A stretch of DNA of 64,000 bases. Origin: Flavimaribacter sp039888615 (lineage in GTDB: Bacteria; Pseudomonadota; Alphaproteobacteria; Rhizobiales; Rhizobiaceae). The stretch lies in the NCBI GenBank assembly GCA_039888615.1, contig JBDQQS010000004.1; one strand, written 5' to 3'. Shown one piece after another: positions 34,128 to 42,932 of this stretch (the first letter of the stretch is position 1; every line of letters starts with the position of its first letter). A program made the translations under genes and the position numbers. The notes under the pieces were generated by a model, which had not been told where the DNA came from, made no database searches, and saw only the letters and a program-made list of their open reading frames with translations.

Positions 34128-34153
34128 CGGAGCCTGTCCCCGGACAGGCTCCG
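34128..34153 (+). promoter_or_regulatory. Intercistronic stem-loop
   Basis: CGGAGCCTGTCC and GGACAGGCTCCG pair perfectly over 12 bp with a two-base turn, between the binding-protein stop and the permease start. There is no T-tract. Such hairpins typically protect the upstream mRNA end, so that binding protein is made in excess over permease; partial termination is the alternative. Confidence 0.65.
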
Positions 34154-34168
34154 CAAGGGGCGCGGGTC

Positions 34169-36472
34169 ATGACGCAGGAAGAGACAAAACGCCCTTTCGG
34201 GCAATGGCTGGCGCTTGTTCTCGCGCTGATCCTCGTGATCGTCGGGCTCGTCAACACGATGCCGGAAATCCCGGGTCTGCAGGACCTTGCGCGCGATCTG
34301 ACCGGTCAGAAGTTCTTCCGTGTTTCCGGTTTTGCCCCGCAATATTTCTACCCGCCGTTTTTCTTCCTGATGATGGCGATCGTGATGCTGGACGCCAGCG
34401 TTTACCGGGAATGGAAAAGGGAGAAGCCGGAGCTTGCCTGGCTTGGCTTTCTGCTGGACGCCGGGCTCATACTCGCCGCGTTTCTGGGCGCGCTCGGGTT
34501 CCTGGTCGAGACCGATTCCATCTGCCTCTTCGACCAGATCTCGGGCGAACGCGCGCGGCTGATCCAGGAAGCGGCGGAGCGGGCGCAGGGCGTCATTCCG
34601 GGCATTTCGCTCGAAGCCGAGGTGCCGGCGTGCCAGGCGCGTTTCGGCGTCTGGATCATCCCGCTGCTGTTCACGATCATCACACTGTTTTTCCTTTACA
34701 ATGTGCGGGTATGGGGTCTGCCGCTGGTGATTGTAGCCAGCGTCGTCGTGCTCTACACGGTCGCAACCGCGCTGATCTGGGTTTTCGGACTGTCGGAAAA
34801 CAATTTCCTTCTGACAAAGCTTGGGGCCGATGGCGGCGACGCCACCGCCGCCGCCATCCAGAAGGCGACCAACGTGTTCATTACGCCGGACGGTTTCATG
34901 GGCCGGTTCATGGACATCGTCGTCAACCAGGTCTTCCCCTATGTCATTCTCGGCTCCTTGTTCGGTACGTCGGCCGGCGGCACGTCGCTGATAAAGGTCG
35001 CGGTGCGCCTCACGCGCAACCTGCGCGGCGGGCCGGCGCATGCGGCGATTGTCTCCTCGGCGATGTTCGGCACAATCACCGGCGGGCCGGTCACCAACGT
35101 CTTGTCCACTGGGCGCCTGACCATCCCCATGATGCGGCGCAACGGCTTCTCGCCGCAGTTCGCCGGTGGGGTCGAGGCCGCGGCGTCGTCCGGCGGGCAG
35201 ATCATGCCGCCGGTCATGGGCGTCGCCGCGTTCGTGCTGGTGGCCTTGACGGCCGTGCCCTACAGCAAGGTGATCACGGCGGCGTTTCTGCCGGCGATCG
35301 CCTTCTTTTTCTCGATCTTTCTCGCGGTCATGTTTCAGGCGCGCCGCGAGCGCGTGGAAGCCATGCGCGATATACCGGAAGACCTGGTCATGGACCGGCA
35401 GGACTGGTGGAACCTGATCATCATTGTCGTTCCGATCCTCACGATCCTTGTCCTGCTGCTCGGAAGCAAGGATTTCTATACCGGCAGTTTCGTTGCGACC
35501 GTTCTTCCGGCCGGGGTGGTGCAGACCATCGTCAATGCGACCGGCGACGCGGTCTCGGCCGGCTGGTGGGCCGTCGCCGTGCTGCTGCCGCTGCTGTTTC
35601 TTGATCCGAAAACACGCGCCAGGCCGGTGAAAATTCTCATCTCTCTTGCCGACGGCGGCATCCTTCTTTCGCGTTTGTTCCTCCTGTTGTTCGCAGTCTC
35701 GATCATCGCCGCCTTTCTGAACGAAAGCGGGCTGACAGGCGAACTGACGCGGGCCGTCACGACCTGGCTGGAACAGGCGGAGTTCATCGACGTGTTCGGT
35801 TTGACGATCCATATTTCCGGCGGCTTCTACCTGATGCTGGCGCTCACCTGCGCGATGCTGTGCGCAATCATCCTTGGCATGGGCATGCCCACGGTGCCGG
35901 CCTATGTGAACGTCGCGCTGCTGCTCGGACCGCTGCTCGCGCAACTCGGCGTCAGTTTCTTCACTGCGAACATGTTCGTGTTCTATTTCGCCGTCGCATC
36001 CGCCATCACGCCACCGGTGGCGGTCGCCGCGTTCGCCGCCGCCTCGATCACCCGCACCGAGCCCATGCGCACCGGTTTCGCCGCCGTGCGGGTCGGAATC
36101 GTGATGTTCACGATCCCGTTCATCTTCGCCTGGTATCCGGAATTGCTTCTGATCGAGGAGGCGGTTACCATTACCAATGAAGCCGGAGGGCGCGAACTGA
36201 TCGCGGGCTACACCGGCGAGCCGGACTGGCTTGCGCTCAGCCTGCTTGGCCTGCGCATCCTGCTCGCGCTCTACCTTCTGGCGTCGGCGCTGGCGCGTTA
36301 TGATCGCGGCCCGATCGCAGCCTGGGAAATCGCCCTGCGGCTCGCCCTTGCGGTACTGGTCCTGTGGAAGACGCCGGTATTGATGTGGGCAGGCATTGTT
36401 TTCGGCCTGCTTCTGATTGCGAGAAATCTCGTTTTTGAGCGCAGGACACAGGAAGCGGCGTCCCGGGCCTGA
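34169..36472 (+). CDS. TRAP transporter fused permease (4TM-12TM)
   Basis: 767 residues, the fused Q+M permease used with TAXI proteins. Hydrophobic helices run through almost the whole length. The M-type half contains the GGPAHAAIVSSAMFGTITGG block and GQIMPPVMGVAAFVL, and near the C-terminal side LGMGMPTVPAYVNVALLLGP and FYFAVASAITPPVAVAAFAA. These are the fused-permease hallmarks. It would drive uptake with a sodium or proton gradient. The last 120 residues have additional helices ending in a short basic tail. Confidence 0.94.
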   Translation: MTQEETKRPFGQWLALVLALILVIVGLVNTMPEIPGLQDLARDLTGQKFFRVSGFAPQYFYPPFFFLMMAIVMLDASVYREWKREKPELAWLGFLLDAGLILAAFLGALGFLVETDSICLFDQISGERARLIQEAAERAQGVIPGISLEAEVPACQARFGVWIIPLLFTIITLFFLYNVRVWGLPLVIVASVVVLYTVATALIWVFGLSENNFLLTKLGADGGDATAAAIQKATNVFITPDGFMGRFMDIVVNQVFPYVILGSLFGTSAGGTSLIKVAVRLTRNLRGGPAHAAIVSSAMFGTITGGPVTNVLSTGRLTIPMMRRNGFSPQFAGGVEAAASSGGQIMPPVMGVAAFVLVALTAVPYSKVITAAFLPAIAFFFSIFLAVMFQARRERVEAMRDIPEDLVMDRQDWWNLIIIVVPILTILVLLLGSKDFYTGSFVATVLPAGVVQTIVNATGDAVSAGWWAVAVLLPLLFLDPKTRARPVKILISLADGGILLSRLFLLLFAVSIIAAFLNESGLTGELTRAVTTWLEQAEFIDVFGLTIHISGGFYLMLALTCAMLCAIILGMGMPTVPAYVNVALLLGPLLAQLGVSFFTANMFVFYFAVASAITPPVAVAAFAAASITRTEPMRTGFAAVRVGIVMFTIPFIFAWYPELLLIEEAVTITNEAGGRELIAGYTGEPDWLALSLLGLRILLALYLLASALARYDRGPIAAWEIALRLALAVLVLWKTPVLMWAGIVFGLLLIARNLVFERRTQEAASRA

Positions 36473-36538
36473 CCTCACATCCACATTGCTGTGGCGCCGG
36501 CTTGCGTATAAGTTCAAGCAAAACAAGGGAGCACAGGG

Positions 36539-37549
36539 ATGTACAAAGTTTTTCGCCGAATACTTTCCGCGACACTGGTTCTGGGAATGGCGGCCGGAAC
36601 CGCGAACGCCGCAGAATGGAAATTCAACAACGGGCTTCCGGAAGGCCGGGGAGAGTCCGCGCAACTGGAAACCTTCGCAGAGGACGTGGCGGATCTGAGC
36701 GGCGGAAGCCTTACGATCGACGTCTTCCACGGCGGTTCGCTGAACCTCAAGGACAACGACGTGGCGCGCTGGCTGCCCCGCGGGGCTGTGGAAATGGGTC
36801 TGGTCTGGGCGAACTACCTCGGCCGCGACGTTCCCGCACTGAACGCGGTGATGATCCAGGGATCGGTCGGCAGCCCCGAGGAACTGATCGCCGCGCTGCC
36901 GGAAATCCAGGAGATCTACACCGAAGTGCTCGGCGAACTCGATATCGTGCCGACCGGGTTCATGGCGCTGCCGCTCCTGAAGGCCTCGATCTTCTGTCGG
37001 GAGGAGCCGGTTCGCACGCTCGAAGACCTCAAGACGAAGAAGCTCCGCGTCTGGAGCGCCGATCAGGTCGAAACCTTCACCAAACTTGGCGTCTCTGCGC
37101 AGATCGTGGGTCAGAACGACCTTTACGTGGCGCTTCAGACCGGCGTGGTCGACTGCGCGGTCTATCCAGCGCTCTTCGCGCACACCATATCGCTTCAGGA
37201 AGTCACGAAATACGCCTCCTATCTTTATCCGGTGGCGGGCGTTCCTTATGTTCTTGGCGCTTCCAAAGGCGCGTGGGAAAGCCTGAGCGACGCCGAGCGC
37301 GAAGCCGTTGAAACGGCGGCTGCCCGCGTCTGGGAACGCACCAACGAGTATTCCAAGGCGGAAGAAAACGAGCAGGCCGCGCGCGCCAAGCTCACCGAGC
37401 AGGGGATCGAGTTTCTCGAGCCGTTCTCTGAAGAAGATCGCGCGGCGTTCCTCGAAGCAGCCTCCGCCACATGGCTGGAGATGGCCGAGGAAGCAGGCGG
37501 CGCCGCGCCCGAGTACAGACAGAGAATCCTCGAATCCCTGGGGCGCTGA
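36539..37549 (+). CDS. dctP: TRAP transporter substrate-binding protein (DctP family)
   Basis: 336 residues with a signal peptide ending near residue 24 (GTANAAEWKF). LPEGRGESAQLETFAEDVADLSGG is the usual DctP N-terminal helix, and EDLKTKKLRVWSADQVETF with its arginine marks the carboxylate-binding region. Only 66 bases after the fused TAXI permease, so it is probably on the same transcript, yet it belongs to a separate P-Q-M system. Substrate unknown; it differs from the binding proteins at 3911 and 52746. Confidence 0.92.
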   Translation: MYKVFRRILSATLVLGMAAGTANAAEWKFNNGLPEGRGESAQLETFAEDVADLSGGSLTIDVFHGGSLNLKDNDVARWLPRGAVEMGLVWANYLGRDVPALNAVMIQGSVGSPEELIAALPEIQEIYTEVLGELDIVPTGFMALPLLKASIFCREEPVRTLEDLKTKKLRVWSADQVETFTKLGVSAQIVGQNDLYVALQTGVVDCAVYPALFAHTISLQEVTKYASYLYPVAGVPYVLGASKGAWESLSDAEREAVETAAARVWERTNEYSKAEENEQAARAKLTEQGIEFLEPFSEEDRAAFLEAASATWLEMAEEAGGAAPEYRQRILESLGR

Positions 37550-37551
37550 GC

Positions 37552-38085
37552 TTGCAGCACGGAACGGATGAAGACAGGCGTTCGGCAATCGCCGAACGCG
37601 TCGAGAGACTGCTTTTGCCTGTCTTCAACGCGATGGCCCTGCTGGCGGCGGCGGGCGGCGTCGCGATCGTCGTTCTGATTGGCGCGAGCGTGGCCATGCG
37701 GTACTTCGCGTTCGCGCCGTTCCGGTTTACGGAAGAACTCGTCGGACTTCTGATGACGGCCGCTTTCTTCCTCGCTCTTCCTCTGGCGACGCTGCGGGCC
37801 AAGCATGTTCGCGTTCTTGTGCTCGTCACGACGCTTCCCGCGCGCGCGGCGCGGGCGGCCGGGGTTCTCGCGGCGCTGTTCGGCGCCGCCTTCTGCCTCT
37901 GGTTTTTCGTGCTCTGCCTTCCATGGCTGGAATTCGCGATTGACCGCAACATCAAGACCGAAGTCGGCCGTCTTTTAATGTATCCTTGGATGGCGCTTCT
38001 TCCCTTGTCCATGGCGTTGACCATGGCCGCGTTTCTGGCGCGCGGCGCATCCGGCGGCGGCCGGAATCAAACCGCTCGACCCTGA
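37552..38085 (+). CDS. dctQ: TRAP transporter small permease (DctQ family)
   Basis: 177 residues. Four hydrophobic segments are visible, the first with VAIVVLIGASVAMRYFAF, where MRYF matches the DctQ motif. TTG 37552 is the best start: it follows the dctP stop by two bases and has GGGG eight bases upstream; the next Met lies inside helix 1. Works with the DctM product encoded 18 bases downstream. Confidence 0.85.
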   Translation: MQHGTDEDRRSAIAERVERLLLPVFNAMALLAAAGGVAIVVLIGASVAMRYFAFAPFRFTEELVGLLMTAAFFLALPLATLRAKHVRVLVLVTTLPARAARAAGVLAALFGAAFCLWFFVLCLPWLEFAIDRNIKTEVGRLLMYPWMALLPLSMALTMAAFLARGASGGGRNQTARP

Positions 38086-38103
38086 TCAGGCGGAAGAAAA
38101 GCG

Positions 38104-39399
38104 ATGTTCGGTTTCTGGGGCATACTGATTGGCGGTCTGGCGGTGTTCGCGGGTTCCGGGCTGGCTCTCGGCGCGGCGCTCGGGCTGACCGGACTTCTGA
38201 TCCTGCACTTCCTCGCCGGCGGCTCGACCTATGTCGCTGTCGACGCCGTCTGGAACGTGTTCAACTCCTTTACGCTCAGCGCCATTCCGCTCTTCATCAT
38301 TCTTGGCGAGATCATGCTGCGCAGCGGCATCAGCGAGAGGATTTACTCGGCGCTGACGCCGCTGTTCCAGCGCGTTCCGGGCGGGCTGTTGCACACCAAC
38401 ATCGCTGTCTGCACGCTTTTTGGCGCGGTCAGCGGTTCGAGCCTGTCGACCGCCGCGGCGGTCGGTTCCGTCGCCTATCCCGAAATGACGGAGCGCGGTT
38501 ATGACAAACGGATGGTGGTGGCGTCCCTGGCCGGGGGAGGGACGCTGGGCCTGCTGATTCCGCCCAGCCTCTCGTTGCTCATCTACGGGGCTTTGACCGA
38601 GACCTCCATCGGGCGGTTGTTCATGGCCGGTCTGTTGCCGGGCCTGCTGCTTGCGGCGATGTTCATGATCTACATCCTGCTGCGCTGTCTCTCCCAGCCG
38701 CGCCTCGTTCCGCAACGCGGGGCGTCCGCCGGCCTCAGGGTCATTCTCGTCAATCTGCTCAGCCTGTGGCCATTCCTGCTGCTGATCCTCGCGATCATGG
38801 GCAGCATCGCGTTCGGCGTGGCGACGCCGACCGAGGCGGCCGGAATAGGCGTCATCGCGACGATCGTCGTGGGACGGTTCTGGGGCAATCTGACCATGAA
38901 GACGCTCGCCGAGAGTTTCTTTGCGGCGATCCTCCTCTTCGCGTCGATCGCCTTCGTTGTCATGGGCGCGACAATTCTTGCGCAGGCGGTAAGCCTGCTC
39001 GGCGTTCCGCAGGCCATCCTGGAGGCTGTGCGCGCTGCGGATCTCGGACCGGTGGCGGTTCTGGCGCTTGTCGTCCTGATCTACCTGGTGCTTGGTTGTT
39101 TCTTCGATGGGCTATCGCTTATGATCATGACGCTTCCCATCGTGGCGCCTCTGATGGTCGGACTTGGCTTCGACGCGATCTGGCTCGGCGTCATCATCAC
39201 CATCCTGATCGAGATCGGGCAGGTGACGCCGCCTGTGGGACTCAACCTGTCTGTCCTCGTTTCCGTCACGGACGAAAAGGTGTCGCTCGGCGAAGCCGCG
39301 ATCGCCACCATTCCCTATTGGCTGATCCTGCTGGCGGGTATCGCGATACTGGCCGTCATGCCCCAGATCGCGCTGTTCCTGCCGTCCATTGTGATGTGA
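38104..39399 (+). CDS. dctM: TRAP transporter large permease (DctM family)
   Basis: 431 residues, 12 helices. Typical blocks: FTLSAIPLFIILGEIMLRSGI, GAVSGSSLSTAAAVGSVAYPEM, GGTLGLLIPPSLSLLIYG and FGVATPTEAAGIG, with IEIGQVTPPVGLNLSVL near the C-terminus. It ends two bases before the convergent M24 peptidase gene. Third large TRAP permease in the window. Confidence 0.95.
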   Translation: MFGFWGILIGGLAVFAGSGLALGAALGLTGLLILHFLAGGSTYVAVDAVWNVFNSFTLSAIPLFIILGEIMLRSGISERIYSALTPLFQRVPGGLLHTNIAVCTLFGAVSGSSLSTAAAVGSVAYPEMTERGYDKRMVVASLAGGGTLGLLIPPSLSLLIYGALTETSIGRLFMAGLLPGLLLAAMFMIYILLRCLSQPRLVPQRGASAGLRVILVNLLSLWPFLLLILAIMGSIAFGVATPTEAAGIGVIATIVVGRFWGNLTMKTLAESFFAAILLFASIAFVVMGATILAQAVSLLGVPQAILEAVRAADLGPVAVLALVVLIYLVLGCFFDGLSLMIMTLPIVAPLMVGLGFDAIWLGVIITILIEIGQVTPPVGLNLSVLVSVTDEKVSLGEAAIATIPYWLILLAGIAILAVMPQIALFLPSIVM

Positions 39400-39401
39400 C
39401 G

Positions 39402-40643
39402 TCAGTCCGGAATGTGAACGAGGTCGAGGGGCAGCGTGTTCATCATCTCGCACCCTCTTCCGGTAATCAGCAACTGGTTCTCTATGATCATCCCGCCAAG
39501 CCCGTCAATATACCACGGGCACTCGAACGCCATGACCATGCCGGGCTCGAAAACAACGTCCGACTCCGCGGAAATGAACGGCCATTCCTCGCTTCCGGGA
39601 CCAGCGCCGAGCCCATGCCCGAAATGACCTCTCGTATAACCGGGAAATCCTGTATCGCGGATCGCTGCAAGCGTGACCCGATGGACTTCCGACAAGGGCA
39701 CACCCGGTTTCAGTAACGCAGATCCCGCTATGAACCCCTTCATGAGCGCGTCAAAAAGGCGAGCCTGCGTCCGGCCGGGTGAGCCAAAGACAAAGGTCCG
39801 GCCGGTATCGGACGTGTAACCGTTCACAAGACATCCTACATCCACCTTGATCAGGTCTCCAGGGGTGACCGCCGCGTTTCCTCCCCATGGATTTTCCCCG
39901 ACGGAGACGTACTCCCACGCACCGCTCAGCGATCGGCTGTCCGGATGGCTCTCAACCGCCTTTCGCCAGACGTCTGCAAGCGCGTCTCGGGTCACGCCCG
40001 GCCCAATCGCTCCCCGCAGCGCCTCAATGCCGGTTTCCGCAATCTGAACCGCGAGACGCAGATTGGCGATCTCATCAGCGGATTTCACCATTTTCAGCCG
40101 GGCGATCAGCGTCGTTGCATCGACCAGGTCCACGTCGCCAATCGCAGCCTTGAAGGCGTTGAAGTCCCTTGCGGAAATCCCTGAGGCCTCAAATCCGATG
40201 CGCGCCTGATCGAGACCGCGTTCGCGCAGGATATCCGCCAGGTGGCGGTAGCACAGGTCAGGGTCAAAGGTTTCGGGACGTGCAAAGCGATCGGGGCGAC
40301 CGGCGATGCGCCAGGCGGCCGCAACCTGTTGTTCGGGAGGAATGTCCGGATCGATGTCGTCGAGGTTCGTAGTTTCCACCCATATCGGGCATTCGCGAAT
40401 GTCCGTTATGTGACTGGCTTTGCGGAAGCTCCGCGCAAACAGGTCGCTGACGACGGCCGTCTCCGGTCTGGCACAATCTGCGGGGACGAAAACGGCGACG
40501 GCGCCGGCTCTGCCCCACATGGTGGCCACTCCGGGGGAGGCCCCGGTTGCGTAGAGGAAGCTGTCAGGCGAGAGCAGTATCAGTCCGTCGATCCCCGCAT
40601 CGGACATCAACTGTTCGGCGCGTTTGCGGTCAAGATTTGCCAT
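39402..40643 (-). CDS. M24-family metallopeptidase (Xaa-Pro aminopeptidase/creatinase-like)
   Basis: 413 residues. The N-terminal creatinase-type domain (1-170) is followed by the pita-bread domain with all five metal ligands: D268 (IKVDVG), D279 (TSDTGRTF), H343 (GHFGHGLG), E374 (AFECP) and E388 (IIENQ). The family includes aminopeptidase P, prolidase, creatinase and DMSP lyase DddP. The TRAP neighbourhood makes a role on an imported small molecule possible, but peptidase activity is the default. Convergent with the dctM at 38104, so it belongs to another transcript. Confidence 0.9.
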   Translation of the reverse strand: MANLDRKRAEQLMSDAGIDGLILLSPDSFLYATGASPGVATMWGRAGAVAVFVPADCARPETAVVSDLFARSFRKASHITDIRECPIWVETTNLDDIDPDIPPEQQVAAAWRIAGRPDRFARPETFDPDLCYRHLADILRERGLDQARIGFEASGISARDFNAFKAAIGDVDLVDATTLIARLKMVKSADEIANLRLAVQIAETGIEALRGAIGPGVTRDALADVWRKAVESHPDSRSLSGAWEYVSVGENPWGGNAAVTPGDLIKVDVGCLVNGYTSDTGRTFVFGSPGRTQARLFDALMKGFIAGSALLKPGVPLSEVHRVTLAAIRDTGFPGYTRGHFGHGLGAGPGSEEWPFISAESDVVFEPGMVMAFECPWYIDGLGGMIIENQLLITGRGCEMMNTLPLDLVHIPD

Positions 40644-40744
40644 CGAACCTCACCTCCTGATTAACCCGCCCGAATTCCAGGTGTCTCAATCTAATGGGCG
40701 CGCAGCACGACATGCGCAAGGTCGCACAGGCAACAGAGTCCCCT

Positions 40745-41272
40745 TCAGAACGGTTCTTCGCCCTGCAGGCGCCACAGGTCGACCGTCAAGTCCCGTGCGG
40801 GCATTTCGACTTTCGGCAATGTCTTCGCGTCCATGGGGTCGGTTTCGTCGATGACGCCGCTTCGCGCAAGGACAAAGGCTGTCAGAGCGTAAACCTCGTC
40901 GTCTTCCAGCGACTTCGGCGCATGAAAGGGCATGGCGCGGCGAATATAGTCGAACAGTGTGGTGGCGTAGGGCCAGTAGCTGCCGGCTGCGCGCGAGAAT
41001 TCGCCCGGATGCGGCGCCGCCAGCGGCTCTATTGGTCCTTCGCTGGCAGTTTCGCCATGGCAAAACGCGCACTGGAACTCATAGATTTCGGCGCCTTCAG
41101 CAGCCGTACCGGAACCATCGGGCAGGCCGGTTCCATCCGGCATGATATGGATCGCGAAGGCTGGTATGTCCGCTTCGGAAAGCGGAACCCCGAGACCTGG
41201 TCCCTCGGCCATGGAAGTCGTCGTCGCGAGCCCCAGCAGGGCAAGCGCTGCAAACCCGCTACGCATAGGCAT
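40745..41272 (-). CDS. Monoheme c-type cytochrome, electron acceptor for the SoxC-like enzyme
   Basis: 175 residues with a signal peptide (about 1-22) and one heme-binding CAFCH (C68, C71, H72). A distal methionine is probably M114 in RRAMPFHAP. ATG 41272 overlaps the end of the upstream soxC-like gene by 14 bases, so the pair is coupled. It probably carries electrons from the molybdenum centre to the respiratory chain, like SorB or a shortened SoxD; the usual SoxD is larger and diheme. Confidence 0.88.
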   Translation of the reverse strand: MPMRSGFAALALLGLATTTSMAEGPGLGVPLSEADIPAFAIHIMPDGTGLPDGSGTAAEGAEIYEFQCAFCHGETASEGPIEPLAAPHPGEFSRAAGSYWPYATTLFDYIRRAMPFHAPKSLEDDEVYALTAFVLARSGVIDETDPMDAKTLPKVEMPARDLTVDLWRLQGEEPF

Positions 41273-42551
41273 TGGCGACCTTCCCCTCGGGCGTAACGTC
41301 CCAGGCCTGGATGGCGTTGTAGTGGTTTATGTTCGTCGGGTGATAGCGGGCTTTCCACGCGGCGCGGGTTGGCTGTGTGCGACCTTTGGAATCCGTTGCC
41401 CGGCTCAGCAGTCGCGTTGGCGATCCGTCCCAGCGCCAGGGAATCGTGAAGCGGGTGAGCGCCTTTGACTGAACCGGTTGTTGCAGGTCGGCGTCCGCCC
41501 AGCTTGTCCCGCCGTCGGCCGATATCTCCACCCGTGCAATCGCGCCGCCGCCGGACCATGCAAGGCCTGAAATCTCGTACAATCCCGGCCCATTCATTGT
41601 CATTGTGCCTGAAGGATGGGTGATCACCGACTTCACGCCCATAGCGAAGCTGAAGCGCACGGCCCGACCGTCCGGCAGCGGGTCGGAATAGGCGCCGGAT
41701 TCATCACGCGTAAAGGCGGGTTGAGATGCCACCTGCAGGCTCGTCACCCATTTCACGTTCATGTTGCCTTCGTATCCGGGAAGGAGAGTGCGCATCGGAT
41801 AGCCCTGTTCGGGGCGTATGCGCTCGCCGTTCTGGTGGAGCGCCAGCATGCCGTCCGCCAAGATCTTTTCCATCGGGATTGAGCGGGAGAGGCCGGCCGC
41901 GTCGGCGCCGATGGCGATCACCCACTTGCCTTCGGTTTTGACGCCGGCTTCCTCCATCAGGATGGAGAGCGGAACGCCCGTCCACTCGGCATTGGAGACG
42001 AGACCTGCCAGCACGTCCAGACCGACGTCCTGCGGTTCCGGTTCGACCGCATTGAGAAAGCCGTTTCCGGCGCATTCGATGAAATGCACGCGCGAGACCA
42101 TCGGATAGCGGTCGAGCGACGCGAGATCGAATTGCAGCGGCCGCTCAACAAGTCCGTGGATCATCAGTCGATGCTGTTCGGGGGCGATTTCCGGCCGGCC
42201 GCCATGGTGCACCTCGAAGTGCAGGCCGTTTGGCGTGATCGAGCCGCGCAACTTTTGCAGCGGCGTTCCGGAAAATCCGAATTCTGGCGACAGATCCTCG
42301 TAGATCTGGAACTGGGTTCGCTTTACATCGGCTTCCTGCGGCGCCGGCAGACCGTAACCGCGAACTTCTTCGCCTGGAAGTGTCGCCCAGTCTGGCGGCT
42401 CCGCCTCGGCATGTACGGCCTCGATGACGCCCTGGCTGAGCGCCGCCGCTGTCCCGCCAAGTGCTGCGCCTTTCAGCAGCTTGCGGCGGCTGAGCAGACC
42501 GCCGCCTGCCACGGCCGAACCGCCATCCCTGATTGTTCTCGATTTCGCCAT
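41259..42551 (-). CDS. soxC: SoxC-like periplasmic molybdenum sulfite/sulfane dehydrogenase
   Basis: 430 residues. A Tat-type leader is visible (LLSRRKLLKGAAL, residues 19-31). The sulfite-oxidase-family molybdopterin domain follows, with the molybdenum-binding Cys160 in HFIECAGNG, and a C-terminal Mo-co dimerisation domain (about 300-420; GAIARVEISADGGTSW). SoxC-type enzymes oxidise sulfur-bound intermediates or sulfite in the periplasm. Other sox genes (soxXYZAB) are not in the window, so a stand-alone sulfite dehydrogenase for sulfite released from organosulfur compounds is more likely. A relic of a second copy's leader lies about 200 bases upstream. Confidence 0.88.
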   Translation of the reverse strand: MAKSRTIRDGGSAVAGGGLLSRRKLLKGAALGGTAAALSQGVIEAVHAEAEPPDWATLPGEEVRGYGLPAPQEADVKRTQFQIYEDLSPEFGFSGTPLQKLRGSITPNGLHFEVHHGGRPEIAPEQHRLMIHGLVERPLQFDLASLDRYPMVSRVHFIECAGNGFLNAVEPEPQDVGLDVLAGLVSNAEWTGVPLSILMEEAGVKTEGKWVIAIGADAAGLSRSIPMEKILADGMLALHQNGERIRPEQGYPMRTLLPGYEGNMNVKWVTSLQVASQPAFTRDESGAYSDPLPDGRAVRFSFAMGVKSVITHPSGTMTMNGPGLYEISGLAWSGGGAIARVEISADGGTSWADADLQQPVQSKALTRFTIPWRWDGSPTRLLSRATDSKGRTQPTRAAWKARYHPTNINHYNAIQAWDVTPEGKVANAYA

Positions 42552-42660
42552 TGCCCATCCCGCTGCTCTCCATCACGTCGGAAGAGTCGTGGAACTATAG
42601 GCGACGAAGGAAAGGAAGGGTAGGGCGCGGGAACGCGCCCGGGTTTGTCGCTATGATATC

Positions 42661-42757
42661 GATATCCGGTTGCTTTCCAGTTTCCATAAGGAGGCGATCG
42701 TTGCGTCCGCGCGAACAGGGCTCGTTTGAAGTCTCGTAAGCGACAAAGGCGGCTTTC
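42661..42757 (+). pseudogene. Relic of a second tandem-OsmC-like gene
   Basis: About 97 bases align without gaps to 46222-46318 inside the intact gene at 46102-47298; over 42680-42750, 60 of 71 positions are identical in my hand alignment. In the same frame it reads SFHKEAIVASARTGLV and then a TGA where the intact gene has Trp. The homology ends where the soxC relic begins (42748-42757). Only residues about 41-72 of the parent protein remain. Confidence 0.75.
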
Positions 42758-42831
42758 AGCAGTTTGCGGCGACTGAGCAACCAGCCATGCGACCGCCGCT
42801 TCGTCAAGCCGATGTCCCTTTGCTTTGCCAA
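42748..42831 (-). pseudogene. Relic of a second soxC leader
   Basis: Read on the minus strand from a TTG at 42831, the sequence begins LAKQRDI and continues to LLSRRKLLKAA, matching the intact soxC start (MAKSRTI ... LLSRRKLLKGAA) in order and spacing. After about 28 codons it runs into the opposed OsmC-gene relic. It is a truncated second soxC joined by deletion or recombination at a short shared GGCG-CTTTC-like sequence. The rest of the 381-base gap (42552-42932) holds a GC hairpin at 42623-42640 and no gene. Confidence 0.7.
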
Positions 42832-42903
42832 TTTCGTCCTGGCGGAATATCGAGCGTATCGATGCGCTTTCCGCGAAGACATCGGGCGATGAATCGGGTC
42901 AAT

Positions 42904-42929
42904 GACAGGGCGCGAGATCGCGCCCTGTC
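42904..42929 (-). terminator. GC-rich hairpin after the monooxygenase gene
   Basis: GACAGGGCGCGA pairs perfectly with TCGCGCCCTGTC around a two-base turn, four bases past the monooxygenase stop on the minus strand. No T-run follows, so it is either a weak terminator or an mRNA 3'-end stabiliser. Confidence 0.5.
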
Positions 42930-42932
42930 CTG

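Noticed and set aside
34037..37588. Very long open frame (about 1180 codons) on the minus strand opposite the TAXI/TRAP genes
   Set aside because: It is the antisense shadow of GC-rich coding sequence: its product is low-complexity (Arg/His/Asp/Gln) and the plus strand encodes clear transporter proteins.
42623..42640. GC hairpin GGGCGCG-N4-CGCGCCC as a terminator
   Set aside because: No T-run on either strand and no gene ends next to it; it lies in the scarred gap between soxC and the monooxygenase.
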